From Chryseobacterium takakiae (GTDB lineage: Bacteria > Bacteroidota > Bacteroidia > Flavobacteriales > Weeksellaceae), in contig NZ_FQVO01000008.1 in the NCBI RefSeq assembly GCF_900129385.1, positions 146,448-210,447 on the forward strand: 64,000 nt of DNA, given 5' to 3'. The notes beneath the pieces are model-generated. The model searched no databases and was not told the DNA's origin. It saw only the letters and a list, made by a program, of their open reading frames with translations. Shown here piece after piece: positions 48,338-56,463 of the stretch. The position numbers and the translations under genes are program-made. Within the stretch, counting starts at the first letter, position 1. Every line of letters begins with the position of its first letter.

Positions 48338-49393
48338 ATGTTTGAAGATAAATCACAGGAATTAACGCCCATCTCCAAATTAGGAGAATTCGGTTTGATA
48401 AAGCATTTAACAGAGCAATTTTCTTTATCTAATAGTTCTTCTGAACTTGGAGTAGGGGATGATGCCGCAGTCATCAATCCTGAAAATAAAAAAGTTGTCC
48501 TCACAACAGATGTGCTGGCTGAAGGTGTCCATTTCAATTTGGGATATGTTCCGTTGAAACACCTGGGCTATAAAGCAGTTGTAGTTAACCTAAGCGACAT
48601 TGCTGCAATGAATGCCACTCCGACTCAGATTCTCGTTTCGCTGGCTGTTTCCAACCGTTTCCCGGTGGAAGCATTAGAAGAGATTTATTCCGGAATTCAA
48701 GCAGCCTGCTCAAGGTATAAAGTTGACTTAATTGGCGGAGATACAACGAGTTCCAATGCTGGTCTTGTCATGAGTATTACGGCAATCGGAATAGAGAACG
48801 AAGAAAATATTGTAAAACGCAGCGGTGCTAAATCCAATGATCTGCTTGTGGTAACCGGTGACTTGGGTGGCGCTTATATGGGACTTCAGATTTTGGAAAG
48901 AGAACATGCGGTTTTCCTAGCCAATCCTAATATGCAGCCTGAAATGGAGGGCTACGATTATATTCTGGAAAGACAGCTGAAACCGGAAGCAAGAACTGAT
49001 GTAAAAGGTATTTTGGAGCAGCTGGATATTAAACCGACTTCGATGATCGATATTTCGGATGGACTGGCTTCGGAAATACTTCATCTTTCAGATCAGTCCG
49101 GAGTAGGATTCAGATTGTATGAAGAAAAAATCCCTATGGACAGCCTTACGATTTCCACAGCAGATGAATTCAATCTAAATCCTGTGGTAACGGCTTTAAG
49201 CGGAGGCGAAGATTATGAATTGTTATTCACCATTTCTCCAAACGATTTTGATAAAATTAAAAATCATCCGGATTTTACCATCATCGGACATGCCATTGAA
49301 AAAGAAGACGGAAATTTTATGGTGGCAAGAGGATCAAATCAATTGATTGCCTTGACGGCGCAGGGCTGGGATGCGTTTTTAAACTCAAATTAG
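48338..49393 (+). CDS. thiL: Thiamine-phosphate kinase
   Basis: 351 residues. It phosphorylates thiamine phosphate to thiamine pyrophosphate. ELGVGDDAAVINPE near the N-terminus and VNLSDIAAMNATPTQIL give the Mg/ATP binding residues, VDLIGGDTTSS the nucleotide loop, and IDISDGLASEILHLSDQSGVG then GGEDYELLFTI the C-terminal half of the AIR-synthase-like fold. No TPP riboswitch-like structure was seen in the 63-bp 5' gap. A 55-codon ORF starts 1 bp after its stop. Confidence 0.95.
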   Translation: MFEDKSQELTPISKLGEFGLIKHLTEQFSLSNSSSELGVGDDAAVINPENKKVVLTTDVLAEGVHFNLGYVPLKHLGYKAVVVNLSDIAAMNATPTQILVSLAVSNRFPVEALEEIYSGIQAACSRYKVDLIGGDTTSSNAGLVMSITAIGIENEENIVKRSGAKSNDLLVVTGDLGGAYMGLQILEREHAVFLANPNMQPEMEGYDYILERQLKPEARTDVKGILEQLDIKPTSMIDISDGLASEILHLSDQSGVGFRLYEEKIPMDSLTISTADEFNLNPVVTALSGGEDYELLFTISPNDFDKIKNHPDFTIIGHAIEKEDGNFMVARGSNQLIALTAQGWDAFLNSN

Positions 49394-49394
49394 A

Positions 49395-49562
49395 ATGCTG
49401 ACTTTTACGGTTCTACCGACTTTAATTATTGTTACATTTTTAATAGTAACACTTTATAAGCACTTTATTAAAAAACAGCCTCAGAATTTAAAAGATACAT
49501 TCAGGGTTATTTTATTTTTTTCTGTAGTATGGGCCTTAATCTATTATTGGGTTTTTAGCTGA
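49395..49562 (+). CDS. Very small two-helix membrane protein
   Basis: 55 residues, below the usual ORF-size cut-off. ATG one base after the thiL stop codon (TAGAATG), stop TGA at 49560-49562. Two hydrophobic helices (VLPTLIIVTFLIVTLY and FRVILFFSVVWALIYYWVF) flank a polar loop KHFIKKQPQNLKDT. Its tight fit behind thiL and the strong two-helix pattern support it; codon use is like its neighbours. Function unknown. Confidence 0.55.
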   Translation: MLTFTVLPTLIIVTFLIVTLYKHFIKKQPQNLKDTFRVILFFSVVWALIYYWVFS

Positions 49563-49596
49563 AACATATCAAAACTTCAGTTCTAAGCACCTGTAA

Positions 49597-49635
49597 ATAA
49601 AAAACTTTGTCAAAGTTCTGAACTTTGACAAAGTT
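49597..49635 (-). terminator. Intrinsic terminator of pepT
   Basis: Perfect 15-bp stem AACTTTGTCAAAGTT / AACTTTGACAAAGTT with a three-base loop (49603-49635). In the minus-strand transcript a TTTTTTATTT tract follows. It lies 27 bp downstream of the pepT stop. Confidence 0.85.
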
Positions 49636-49661
49636 GATTCCAGTTAAAATATTCTGATATT

Positions 49662-50909
49662 TTACGCTTTCACAATATTCAGGATTACTTCCATTGCCTT
49701 TTGCATGCTTTCCAGAGCTACATATTCATATGGCCCGTGAAAATTAATTCCTCCCGCAAAAATATTCGGACAAGGTAATCCCATATAAGACAGCTGTGCT
49801 CCGTCTGTTCCGCCTCGGATGGCTTTGATTTTCGGTTCGATTCCGGCTTCTTTCATTGCCGCAGCAGCACGCTCGATGATGTACATTTTGCCTTCAAACT
49901 GCTGCTTCATGTTTCTGTATTGCTCTTTAATTTCAATTTCAGCAGTGCCTTCCCCATGTTTTTGATTAAATTCAGCAACTTTTTCCTCGATGAACTTCTT
50001 TCTGGCCTCAAATTTATCAGCATCATGATCTCGGATGATATACTGAAGTTTAGCTTCAGAAATATCGGCATTCAAATCCATCAAATGATAGAACCCGTCA
50101 AATCCTTTTGTCGTGGCCGGAGTTTCATTGGCAGGAAGCATTTGGGCAAATTCAGAAGCGAGTAAAGCGGCATTTATCATTTTACCATAAGCATATCCGG
50201 GGTGAACACTTAATCCGTGGATTTTCACCACTGCTCCTGCTGCATTGAAGTTTTCATATTCCAGTTCGCCAACTTCACCGCCATCCATTGTGTAGGCAAA
50301 TTGTGCCCCGAATTTCGCCACATCAAATTTATGCGCTCCTCTTCCGATTTCCTCATCCGGCGTAAATCCTACCGCAATTCTTCCATGCTTGATTTCAGGA
50401 TGTGCAATTAAATATTCCGCAGCGGTTACAATTTCCGCGCAGCCGGCTTTATCATCTGCTCCTAATAATGTGTTTCCGTCCGTTGTAATCAGGGTCTGGC
50501 CAACGTATTTTTTTAAGCTTTGAAATTTTGAAGAGGATAAGGTAAATCCGGTTGTCTGATTTAAAACAAGATCACTTCCGTCATAGTTTTCCCAAACCTG
50601 AGGCTTCACATTTTCCCCGCTGAAATCAGGTGAAGTATCATAATGTGAAATAAAACCGATGGTCGGCTGGTCATTATTCTCAAGATTTGAAGGAACATAC
50701 CCCATGATATACCCATTCTCATCAATGGATACCTCTTCAAGACCGATTGTTTTCAGCTCTTCCGCAATGTAATTGGCGATGTCCCACTGTCTTTTCGTAG
50801 AAGGAGTGGTCTCGCTTTCTGCATCGCTGGTTGAATATATTTTTACATACGTAAGAAAACGGTTCAGTAACTTTTCTTTCCATAACGGGTTGAATTCTAT
50901 TGCGCTCAT
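49662..50909 (-). CDS. pepT: Peptidase T (tripeptide aminopeptidase)
   Basis: 415 residues. PepT cuts the N-terminal residue from tripeptides. M20 metal ligands: GFISHYDTSPDFSGENV (His, Asp), GADDKAGCAEIVTAAEYLI (bridging Asp), FTPDEEIGRGAHKFD (Glu-Glu), the dimerisation domain VHPGYAYGKMINAALLA and the last ligand FAGGINFHGPYEYVAL. Cytoplasmic, full length. TAACTTTG at 50937-50930 on the minus strand is a probable -7 element. Confidence 0.96.
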   Translation of the reverse strand: MSAIEFNPLWKEKLLNRFLTYVKIYSTSDAESETTPSTKRQWDIANYIAEELKTIGLEEVSIDENGYIMGYVPSNLENNDQPTIGFISHYDTSPDFSGENVKPQVWENYDGSDLVLNQTTGFTLSSSKFQSLKKYVGQTLITTDGNTLLGADDKAGCAEIVTAAEYLIAHPEIKHGRIAVGFTPDEEIGRGAHKFDVAKFGAQFAYTMDGGEVGELEYENFNAAGAVVKIHGLSVHPGYAYGKMINAALLASEFAQMLPANETPATTKGFDGFYHLMDLNADISEAKLQYIIRDHDADKFEARKKFIEEKVAEFNQKHGEGTAEIEIKEQYRNMKQQFEGKMYIIERAAAAMKEAGIEPKIKAIRGGTDGAQLSYMGLPCPNIFAGGINFHGPYEYVALESMQKAMEVILNIVKA

Positions 50910-50929
50910 TATTAGTATAAATTTGTGGG

Positions 50930-50937
50930 CAAAGTTA
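50930..50937 (-). promoter_or_regulatory. -7 promoter element of pepT
   Basis: TAACTTTG on the minus strand, 20 bp upstream of the pepT start codon, fitting TAnnTTTG; -33 unclear. Confidence 0.45.
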
Positions 50938-51069
50938 ACGAATTTGAGTTTCAGAATGGCTTAATTGTAAGCGGATATAAACAATCGAATTTATAAATGA
51001 TATATAAATATTTGAGAATCAAAATAATGGTAGATTTGTTTGTCAAGAAACTAAATAGTTTAGTTTTAT

Positions 51070-51077
51070 TATATTTG
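51070..51077 (+). promoter_or_regulatory. -7 promoter element of the HMG-CoA-lyase-like gene
   Basis: TATATTTG, 20 bp upstream of the start codon. The -33 motif is not clear. Confidence 0.45.
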
Positions 51078-51097
51078 AGAAAATCTAAAAGTATACA

Positions 51098-51946
51098 ATG
51101 TTCCTTACTGAATGTCCACGTGACGCAATGCAGGGTTGGGGAGAGTTCATCCCCACAGATAAAAAAATAGATTATATCAACTCCCTGATGGATGTTGGTT
51201 TTGATGTGCTGGATTGCCTGAGCTTCGTTTCTCCCAAGGCCATTCCGCAAATGGCCGATTCTGCTGAAGTGGCCGAAAATATCGATAAATCCAGATCCAA
51301 CACCAAAGTTTCTGCGATTGTTGCTAATTACAGAGGAGCTGAGAAAGCATTAAAACATCAGTCCGTAGACATTATAGGATTCCCGTTTTCTATCTCGGAG
51401 ACTTTTCAGCACAGGAATACCAATAAAAGCCAGGAAGAAGCATTTAATGAAATTATCAGAATGCTTGAACTGGTAAAACGTGAAAACCGACAGCTGAATA
51501 TTTATTTTTCAATGGCCTTTGGAAATCCTTACGGAGAAATGTGGAAGTGGGAAGATGTATGCTTCTGGGCTCAGCGGTTTTCGGAAATAGGAATTAAAGA
51601 TATCTTACTTTCTGATACTACGGGAGTTGCAACGCCTGAAACCATCACCCTTTTGTTTGAAAAGATCCCTGCAAAATATCCGGAAATCAATTTTGGAGGA
51701 CATTTTCATAACCGCTACGAAGATTCTTATTCTAAATTAAAAGCAGCGTATGATCAGGGCTGCAGAAGGTTCGACAGTGCCATCAAAGGAATCGGAGGAT
51801 GCCCGATGGCAAAAGATGATCTGGTAGGAAATATGCCGACTGAACAGGTAATCAATTTTATGAGTGTGGAAAAAGCAGAACACAAACTGAATCTGCTGAA
51901 CTTTGAAAGCGCTTACAATAAGGCAAAGGATATTTTCCATTTTTAA
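51098..51946 (+). CDS. Hydroxymethylglutaryl-CoA lyase-like protein
   Basis: 282 residues. TIM-barrel of the DRE-TIM/HMGL family. TECPRDAMQGWGEFIPTDKK is the metal and substrate start (R-D-A-M-Q), DVGFDVLDCLSFVSPKAIPQM follows (quoted in part), FGGHFHNRYEDSY holds the metal His pair, and KGIGGCPMAKDDLVGNM is the catalytic loop with the active cysteine (GIGGCPxA). It should cleave HMG-CoA to acetoacetate and acetyl-CoA in leucine breakdown. The start PRDAMQ differs from the common GPRDGLQ, so a related acyl-CoA lyase is possible. Confidence 0.9.
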   Translation: MFLTECPRDAMQGWGEFIPTDKKIDYINSLMDVGFDVLDCLSFVSPKAIPQMADSAEVAENIDKSRSNTKVSAIVANYRGAEKALKHQSVDIIGFPFSISETFQHRNTNKSQEEAFNEIIRMLELVKRENRQLNIYFSMAFGNPYGEMWKWEDVCFWAQRFSEIGIKDILLSDTTGVATPETITLLFEKIPAKYPEINFGGHFHNRYEDSYSKLKAAYDQGCRRFDSAIKGIGGCPMAKDDLVGNMPTEQVINFMSVEKAEHKLNLLNFESAYNKAKDIFHF

Positions 51947-51977
51947 AGAAAAGATATCCTGATAGTATAGCGAGGTC

Positions 51978-52042
51978 ATCCTGAGCTTGTCGAAGGACTT
52001 TATTATATTAAAATCAATAGGAGCGGGCTTTAGCCCGCTTTA
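51978..52042. repeat. Two short interspersed repeats between HMGL-like and sulfurtransferase genes
   Basis: GTCATCCTGAGCTTGTCGAAGGA at about 51976-51998 (first 20 bases given by position) is a widespread Bacteroidota intergenic sequence. AGCGGGC-TTTA-GCCCGCT at 52022-52039 is a perfect 7-bp stem-loop. Both are non-coding. The second may also slow or end transcription from the HMGL-like gene. Confidence 0.5.
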
Positions 52043-52093
52043 CTATGCAGAACCAATTAGCTTTAGCCTAAACATAAAACAAATCAATAAAAT

Positions 52094-52930
52094 ATGTCAC
52101 CCATCATCTCCCCATCCGAATTAAAAAGACTTCCGACAGAAAACCTTGTCCTTCTTGATGCACGGGTAGGAAAAGACGTGTACCGGAATTATCTTGATAA
52201 ACATATCAAAGGAGCACGGTTTATTGATCTGGATAAAGATCTGGCAGAAATTGGTGAAAATGCCGCATTCGGAGGGAGGCATCCGCTTCCGGCCATTAAA
52301 AAATTTGCGCAGAAACTTTCAGAACTTGGAATTTCCGAAAAATCCCATATCGTTATTTATGATGATAAAAATGGTGCTAATGCTGCGGCACGAGTATGGT
52401 GGATGCTGAAAGCTTTCGGATTGGAAAAGGTGCAGGTGTTGGATGGCGGTTTTCAGAATGCTGAAAAACAAAATGTTGAATTCTCTTCCGGTGAAGAAGC
52501 TTTTGAAAAATCGGACCTCATTAAACATGAAAACTGGCTTCTTTCAATCTCAACACTGGAAGAGGTTGAAAATGAATTAATAAATGGCAATTCAACGGTA
52601 ATTGATGTTCGTGATGCATATCGTTACAAAGGGGAATCTGAGCCGATAGATCTCGTTGCCGGACATATTCCGGGAGCAATCAATATTCCTTTTTCTGAAA
52701 ATCTTGATGAAAACGGGAATTTCCTTGCTCCTGAAATTTTAAGGGAGAAATATGTCAAATTATTGGAAGGTAAACCTGAAAATCTAATCATTCACTGCGG
52801 TTCCGGGGTGACGGCTTGCCATACAATTTTAGCTTTGCATCATGCTGGTTTTAGAATCCCGTCTCTATATGTAGGTTCCTGGAGTGAATGGAGCAGAAGG
52901 GAAGGAAAAGAAATTGCAAAAGAAATATAA
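52094..52930 (+). CDS. Sulfurtransferase (two-rhodanese-domain, SseA type)
   Basis: 278 residues with two rhodanese domains. The N-terminal inactive domain reads VLLDARVGKDVYRNYLDKHIKGARFIDLDKDLA (quoted in part); the C-terminal one has VIDVRDAYRYKGESEPIDLVAGHIPGAINIPF (part) and the catalytic-loop cysteine IIHCGSGVTACHTILALHHAG. The CGSGVTA form is that of 3-mercaptopyruvate sulfurtransferases. It transfers sulfur from mercaptopyruvate or thiosulfate to acceptors such as cyanide or thioredoxin. Cytoplasmic. Confidence 0.92.
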   Translation: MSPIISPSELKRLPTENLVLLDARVGKDVYRNYLDKHIKGARFIDLDKDLAEIGENAAFGGRHPLPAIKKFAQKLSELGISEKSHIVIYDDKNGANAAARVWWMLKAFGLEKVQVLDGGFQNAEKQNVEFSSGEEAFEKSDLIKHENWLLSISTLEEVENELINGNSTVIDVRDAYRYKGESEPIDLVAGHIPGAINIPFSENLDENGNFLAPEILREKYVKLLEGKPENLIIHCGSGVTACHTILALHHAGFRIPSLYVGSWSEWSRREGKEIAKEI

Positions 52931-52957
52931 AAACTTTCACAGATCAATCTGTGAAAG
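52931..52957 (-). terminator. Intrinsic terminator of the calpain-like gene
   Basis: Stem CTTTCACAGAT / ATCTGTGAAAG (11 bp); in the minus-strand transcript it is followed by TTTTT. The plus-strand side, just after the sulfurtransferase stop, lacks a T-run but could also fold. Confidence 0.75.
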
Positions 52958-52988
52958 CTTGAGGTTGGTTAATTAAAGGTTATCCGTT

Positions 52989-54290
52989 TTACTTTGCGAC
53001 ACCCAACGCGGCAAAATAATATTGAAAAGAGTTGATTTCCAATGCGAAAACCCCGTCATTTCCAATCATGTTAATGGGTCTCCAGAAACTGCCGTCAAAA
53101 AAGCTGATTAGCCCCTGATAAGAATTTAAACCATTCGGTTCGGTAACGCCCCATGGATTTCTCAGGATAATATAATTTTTGTTGTTGAATGTAGACCACC
53201 CTAAAACGGTATAAGCATGGTTTCCTACGATATTTGACCCTGTATAATCTTTTCCTGACCCATACGTCCATGCAACCATGGGATTAAAGGTTTTAAAGCT
53301 CATGGAATTTTCCCTTACTATCCCGAAAAGATCAAGTCCTGTTCTTGATGAGGTGTAGTAATAATACGGCGTTTTGTTTGTGAGCTGTGCAACAGCTTTT
53401 GCAGGATCTCCGTAAGCGGTTTGGGAAATATCCGGTTTGTCATGATTTACATTCGTAATCCATTTTGCAAATGCTTTTTCATACACGGCAGGCCATATTT
53501 CCCCAGCATCATTGCTTCTGCAGTATACAGGATTGTTGGAAGCGTTAATGATCGTATTGTCAGTTACTTCCACAAGTCTCGTTGCCGCATCTTTTCCTCC
53601 TCCTTTTGTAAAAAACTGAATGGCATTGGAGCGGTCGGTTTCTCCTGTTCCGGTTGCCCTTACCTTATGTTCAATAGTATAAGGAGTTGCCCATGCAATT
53701 GCTGCAATTGCTGCGATGAAATAGCAGTTTCCTACTGCTCCCTGAACCGGGTCATTGTATTCGGTAACATCATTGAAAAAATTTCCTCTGTCGCTCCACG
53801 ATGTTCCTGCTGGCGTCCATCCGTTTGCATTTCCCTGACCGAAAATGATGTTTTTAATGGAAGGAGTAATCAGCCTGTTGTTAATGGTATTGTTCAATTT
53901 CGGGATATTCAGTACCACTTTCACATCGCCTTTGTCCAGTCTCGCATTTTTTACAGAAATGGTATTCAGATTTTTGATACCTGTTGCGGAAAGATCATTC
54001 AGTGTTTTAATGTTTGAAAGGTTTACAGATTCCAGTTTATCGGTTGATCTCACTTTAATGTCTTCAGATTTCAGGGCACGTACGGCATTATCCTTCGTAA
54101 GTTCCAGTCCGGCATACAAAGGTGAATTAAATTTGATATCGAAAAGTTCTGAATAGTTTGTTTCCAGGGTTTCTTCCAGGATCTGATACGATTTTGCATC
54201 TTTCCAGTCGAATTTTCTTCCTGTAATGGCTTCGGTTAATGCATAAGGGTTGATAACTCCTACAAACATTTCTTTAGGTGCTTGGTCCAT
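52989..54290 (-). CDS. Calpain-type (C2) cysteine protease
   Basis: 433 residues. The catalytic domain is calpain-like: oxyanion Gln183 and nucleophile Cys189 in DPVQGAVGNCYFIAAIAAIA, then EIWPAVYEKAFAKW (residues 264-277, shared with calpains), catalytic His358 in GNHAYTVLGWS and Asn378 in IILRNPWG. So the Cys-His-Asn triad is complete. The first 150 residues hold no recognisable domain: a mixed segment with four leucine-rich short repeats (KLESVNLSNIKTLNDLSATG, LNTISVKNARL, VVLNIPKLNNTI), which may inhibit or bind substrate. No signal peptide, so cytoplasmic unless exported otherwise. A small gene lies 11 bp upstream in the same operon. Confidence 0.85.
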   Translation of the reverse strand: MDQAPKEMFVGVINPYALTEAITGRKFDWKDAKSYQILEETLETNYSELFDIKFNSPLYAGLELTKDNAVRALKSEDIKVRSTDKLESVNLSNIKTLNDLSATGIKNLNTISVKNARLDKGDVKVVLNIPKLNNTINNRLITPSIKNIIFGQGNANGWTPAGTSWSDRGNFFNDVTEYNDPVQGAVGNCYFIAAIAAIAWATPYTIEHKVRATGTGETDRSNAIQFFTKGGGKDAATRLVEVTDNTIINASNNPVYCRSNDAGEIWPAVYEKAFAKWITNVNHDKPDISQTAYGDPAKAVAQLTNKTPYYYYTSSRTGLDLFGIVRENSMSFKTFNPMVAWTYGSGKDYTGSNIVGNHAYTVLGWSTFNNKNYIILRNPWGVTEPNGLNSYQGLISFFDGSFWRPINMIGNDGVFALEINSFQYYFAALGVAK

Positions 54291-54301
54291 GATAATTGGT
54301 T

Positions 54302-54691
54302 TTAAAGGTTAAGGTTATTATTAACATAGTTTTGAAAATCAGTACGGTACAGTTCTAAAAATCGGTTGAATAAAGAAATTCCAAAATCATCATCGGGAGC
54401 AATTATGATTTTCTTTGAATTAACTTCGATCATTCTTTGGCTTCCCCCCACCAAGGCCTGGTTATTTTGAGAATTCTCTTTTTTATTGAATAAAGAAAGA
54501 AGCTGAAGAAAAATTTCCGTATCAAATTTCTTTTGTTCAGATACAATCATTTTTTCATCGGTGTCATATCCTTTGAAGATTTTCAGTTCGGCAATTCCGT
54601 TCTCTTCGGAAAACGTAATCTGATATCGGTACGCATACTGCGGAGGAACACTTCCGTTATTAAATGATACGATGATTGTATTGGCTTTCAT
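54302..54691 (-). CDS. Small partner protein of the calpain-like protease
   Basis: 129 residues from the ATG at 54691 (a TTG at 54712 is also in frame but overlaps the -7 element). No family recognised. Beta-rich: NTIIVSFNNGSVPPQYAYRY, GIAELKIFKGYD, KKIIIAPDDDFGISLFNRF, ending in helix FLELYRTDFQNYVNNN. It is the first gene of a two-gene operon with the calpain-like protease (11 bp apart), so it may be a binding partner or inhibitor. That role is inference from gene order only. Confidence 0.7.
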   Translation of the reverse strand: MKANTIIVSFNNGSVPPQYAYRYQITFSEENGIAELKIFKGYDTDEKMIVSEQKKFDTEIFLQLLSLFNKKENSQNNQALVGGSQRMIEVNSKKIIIAPDDDFGISLFNRFLELYRTDFQNYVNNNLNL

Positions 54692-54709
54692 ACTGTTGAT
54701 TTCTGAAGC

Positions 54710-54717
54710 CAAAGTTA
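54710..54717 (-). promoter_or_regulatory. -7 promoter element of the calpain operon
   Basis: TAACTTTG on the minus strand, 18 bp upstream of the first start codon. Its position makes the TTG at 54712 an unlikely start. Confidence 0.45.
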
Positions 54718-54780
54718 TACGGGTTTGATATTCTGTGTGTTAGTAATTTTACGAAATGTGTATGGGAAAAAAACGGAAAT

Positions 54781-54808
54781 AAAAAAGCTGTCTCTAAATG
54801 AAACAGCT
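54781..54808 (-). terminator. Terminator after the sufT-like gene
   Basis: Stem AGCTGT / ACAGCT; in the minus-strand transcript followed by TTTTTT. It separates the csaA-exonuclease-sufT operon from the calpain operon. Confidence 0.6.
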
Positions 54809-54849
54809 GTTATTTAATAATGTTAAATTGAAAATTTTTTAGCAAGCAA

Positions 54850-55176
54850 TTAAAGCATGCCCAGCTCAAATTTGGCCTCTTCGCTCATCATGTCCTTATT
54901 CCAGCTTGGTTCGAAGGTAAGCTCCAGGTCAACACTTTTTACATTTTCCACTTCTGCTACTTTATCTTTTACTTCCTGAGGAAGTGTTTCTGCAACCGGG
55001 CAATTGGGAGTCGTAAGGGTCATGATGATCTTAACATCCGCATCATCGGAAATCTGAACATCATAAACCAGTCCTAATTCATAGATATCTACCGGAATTT
55101 CAGGGTCATATACGGTTTTCAAGACGTTGATGATCTCTTCACCAATGTCAGCAATCTGATCGTCTGTAAATTTCAT
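54850..55176 (-). CDS. SufT/DUF59 (MIP18-like) iron-sulfur assembly protein
   Basis: 108 residues. The core is VLKTVYDPEIPVDIYELGLVYDVQI with the DPE and YELGL motifs of DUF59, followed by IIMTLTTPNCPVAETLP which carries the conserved cysteine (T-P-N-C-P). These proteins help mature Fe-S proteins, with SufT as the bacterial version. Sits 3 bp after the exonuclease gene on the same strand. A sufE gene is found at 14715 in this window, but the rest of the suf set is not here. Confidence 0.9.
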   Translation of the reverse strand: MKFTDDQIADIGEEIINVLKTVYDPEIPVDIYELGLVYDVQISDDADVKIIMTLTTPNCPVAETLPQEVKDKVAEVENVKSVDLELTFEPSWNKDMMSEEAKFELGML

Positions 55177-55179
55177 TTT

Positions 55180-55884
55180 TTAATCTAAATTGATGTACCT
55201 TTTCAACAAATCTTCCTGGCGCATGCGCCGGAAAATATTTGCCAAAGTTAAGACATCTTTTTCACAATAGTCTACTATTCTTTGCAAGTCTTTCTCTATG
55301 TAGTAGATTGATGAAACCATTGAGCCGTCGATATCATCTTTCGGAGTAGGAACTTTAAAAATATGAGCCAGTAATTCCAGGGAAACAAAACTCTTGTAGT
55401 CCCCGAATTTCCAAAGTTCCATGGTATCAAGGTGAGGAATTTCCCAGGGTTTTTTTCCAAACATCTGAAATGGTACCGGAGGCATCATTCCATTAATCAG
55501 GAACCTTCTGGCAATCCAGGGAAAATCAAATTCTTTTCCATTGTGTGCACACAGAATTACTTCACGAAGCCGCGGACTATTAAAAATTTCTCCGAATTCC
55601 AGTAATATCTTTTTTTCGTCATGCCCGGCAAAACTTTTAATTTTTAAAGTATCATTCTTTTCGAGCATCCCGATCGTAATACAGATAATCTTCCCGAATT
55701 CTGCCATAATGCCTGCTTTTTCCGAATAAAAATCCTGTGCGGAAATTTCATCTTTTCTCTGAAATTTTGTTTTTTTATCCCAAAGCATACGTTCAGATTC
55801 AGGCAGCTCTTCCCAAGATCCCGAACCCGGAACGGTTTCAATATCAATAAATAAAACTCTTTCTAAAGGTATGTGCTGTATCAT
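55180..55884 (-). CDS. DEDDy-type 3'-5' exonuclease (PolB-like exonuclease domain)
   Basis: 234 residues. Exo I LFIDIETVPG (Asp-Glu), Exo II CAHNGKEFDFPWIARRF (Asp) and Exo III VDYCEKDVLTLANIF (Tyr and Asp: YxxxD) form the DEDDy site. Conserved within the predicted 3'-5' exonuclease family related to DNA polymerase B exonucleases but without a polymerase. Cytoplasmic. It overlaps no neighbour; csaA stops 11 bp upstream and sufT-like starts 3 bp downstream, so the three genes form one transcript. Confidence 0.88.
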   Translation of the reverse strand: MIQHIPLERVLFIDIETVPGSGSWEELPESERMLWDKKTKFQRKDEISAQDFYSEKAGIMAEFGKIICITIGMLEKNDTLKIKSFAGHDEKKILLEFGEIFNSPRLREVILCAHNGKEFDFPWIARRFLINGMMPPVPFQMFGKKPWEIPHLDTMELWKFGDYKSFVSLELLAHIFKVPTPKDDIDGSMVSSIYYIEKDLQRIVDYCEKDVLTLANIFRRMRQEDLLKRYINLD

Positions 55885-55895
55885 TTGTTTTTTAT

Positions 55896-56243
55896 TTATC
55901 CTACCTGCATCCCGTTTTTCACGGGCGATGAAGGGGTTAGTAAGGTAACGTCCTTTTTATCTTCTCCATAAACTCCTAAAACCAGACATTCACTGAAGAA
56001 ATTGGCAATCTGTTTTTTAGGAAAATTAACAACGGCCAAAACCTGCAACCCGATTAATTCTTCTTTACTGTATAATGACGTAATCTGTGCAGATGATTTT
56101 TTAATTCCCAAATCTCCAAAGTCTATTTCCAGCTGATAAGATGGATTTCTGGCTTTCTCAAAGTCATTGGCTGAAACTATGGTTCCGCATCTGATATCAA
56201 TTTTTTCAAAATCTGTCCAGGAGATTTCAGGTTTTACTGTCAT
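55896..56243 (-). CDS. csaA: tRNA-binding protein CsaA
   Basis: 115 residues from the ATG at 56243; a longer in-frame start adds a basic, unlikely leader. The tRNA-binding OB-fold (PF01588) is visible in WTDFEKIDIRCGTIVSANDF, LEIDFGDLGIKKSSAQI, EELIGLQVLAVVNFPKKQI and VLGVYGEDKKDVTLLTPS. CsaA was first described as a secretion-associated chaperone-like protein in Bacillus and binds tRNA and peptides. First gene of the csaA-exonuclease-sufT operon. Confidence 0.9.
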   Translation of the reverse strand: MTVKPEISWTDFEKIDIRCGTIVSANDFEKARNPSYQLEIDFGDLGIKKSSAQITSLYSKEELIGLQVLAVVNFPKKQIANFFSECLVLGVYGEDKKDVTLLTPSSPVKNGMQVG

Positions 56244-56463
56244 GATGTGATTTATTATTCTATTTCTCTTTTTCTTTTGGAGATTTAACAAAAGTATTAA
56301 AATAATAAAACTTACATAATGTTGATTAATAAATTTTACGCTTAATAATCAGTTGGTTAGGATTTGTTGAAAAAAAATTAAGATTTCCGTGCAAGATTTA
56401 TCCGAAAACGGAATTTATAAGATGAGTACTCAATGATAATGTTTAATGCTAAAATTTAAGATA

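Noticed and set aside
53421..54017. 198-codon antisense ORF opposite the calpain-like gene
   Set aside because: Composition (Cys, Ile, Arg rich) is typical of a shadow frame; the opposite strand has a complete catalytic triad.
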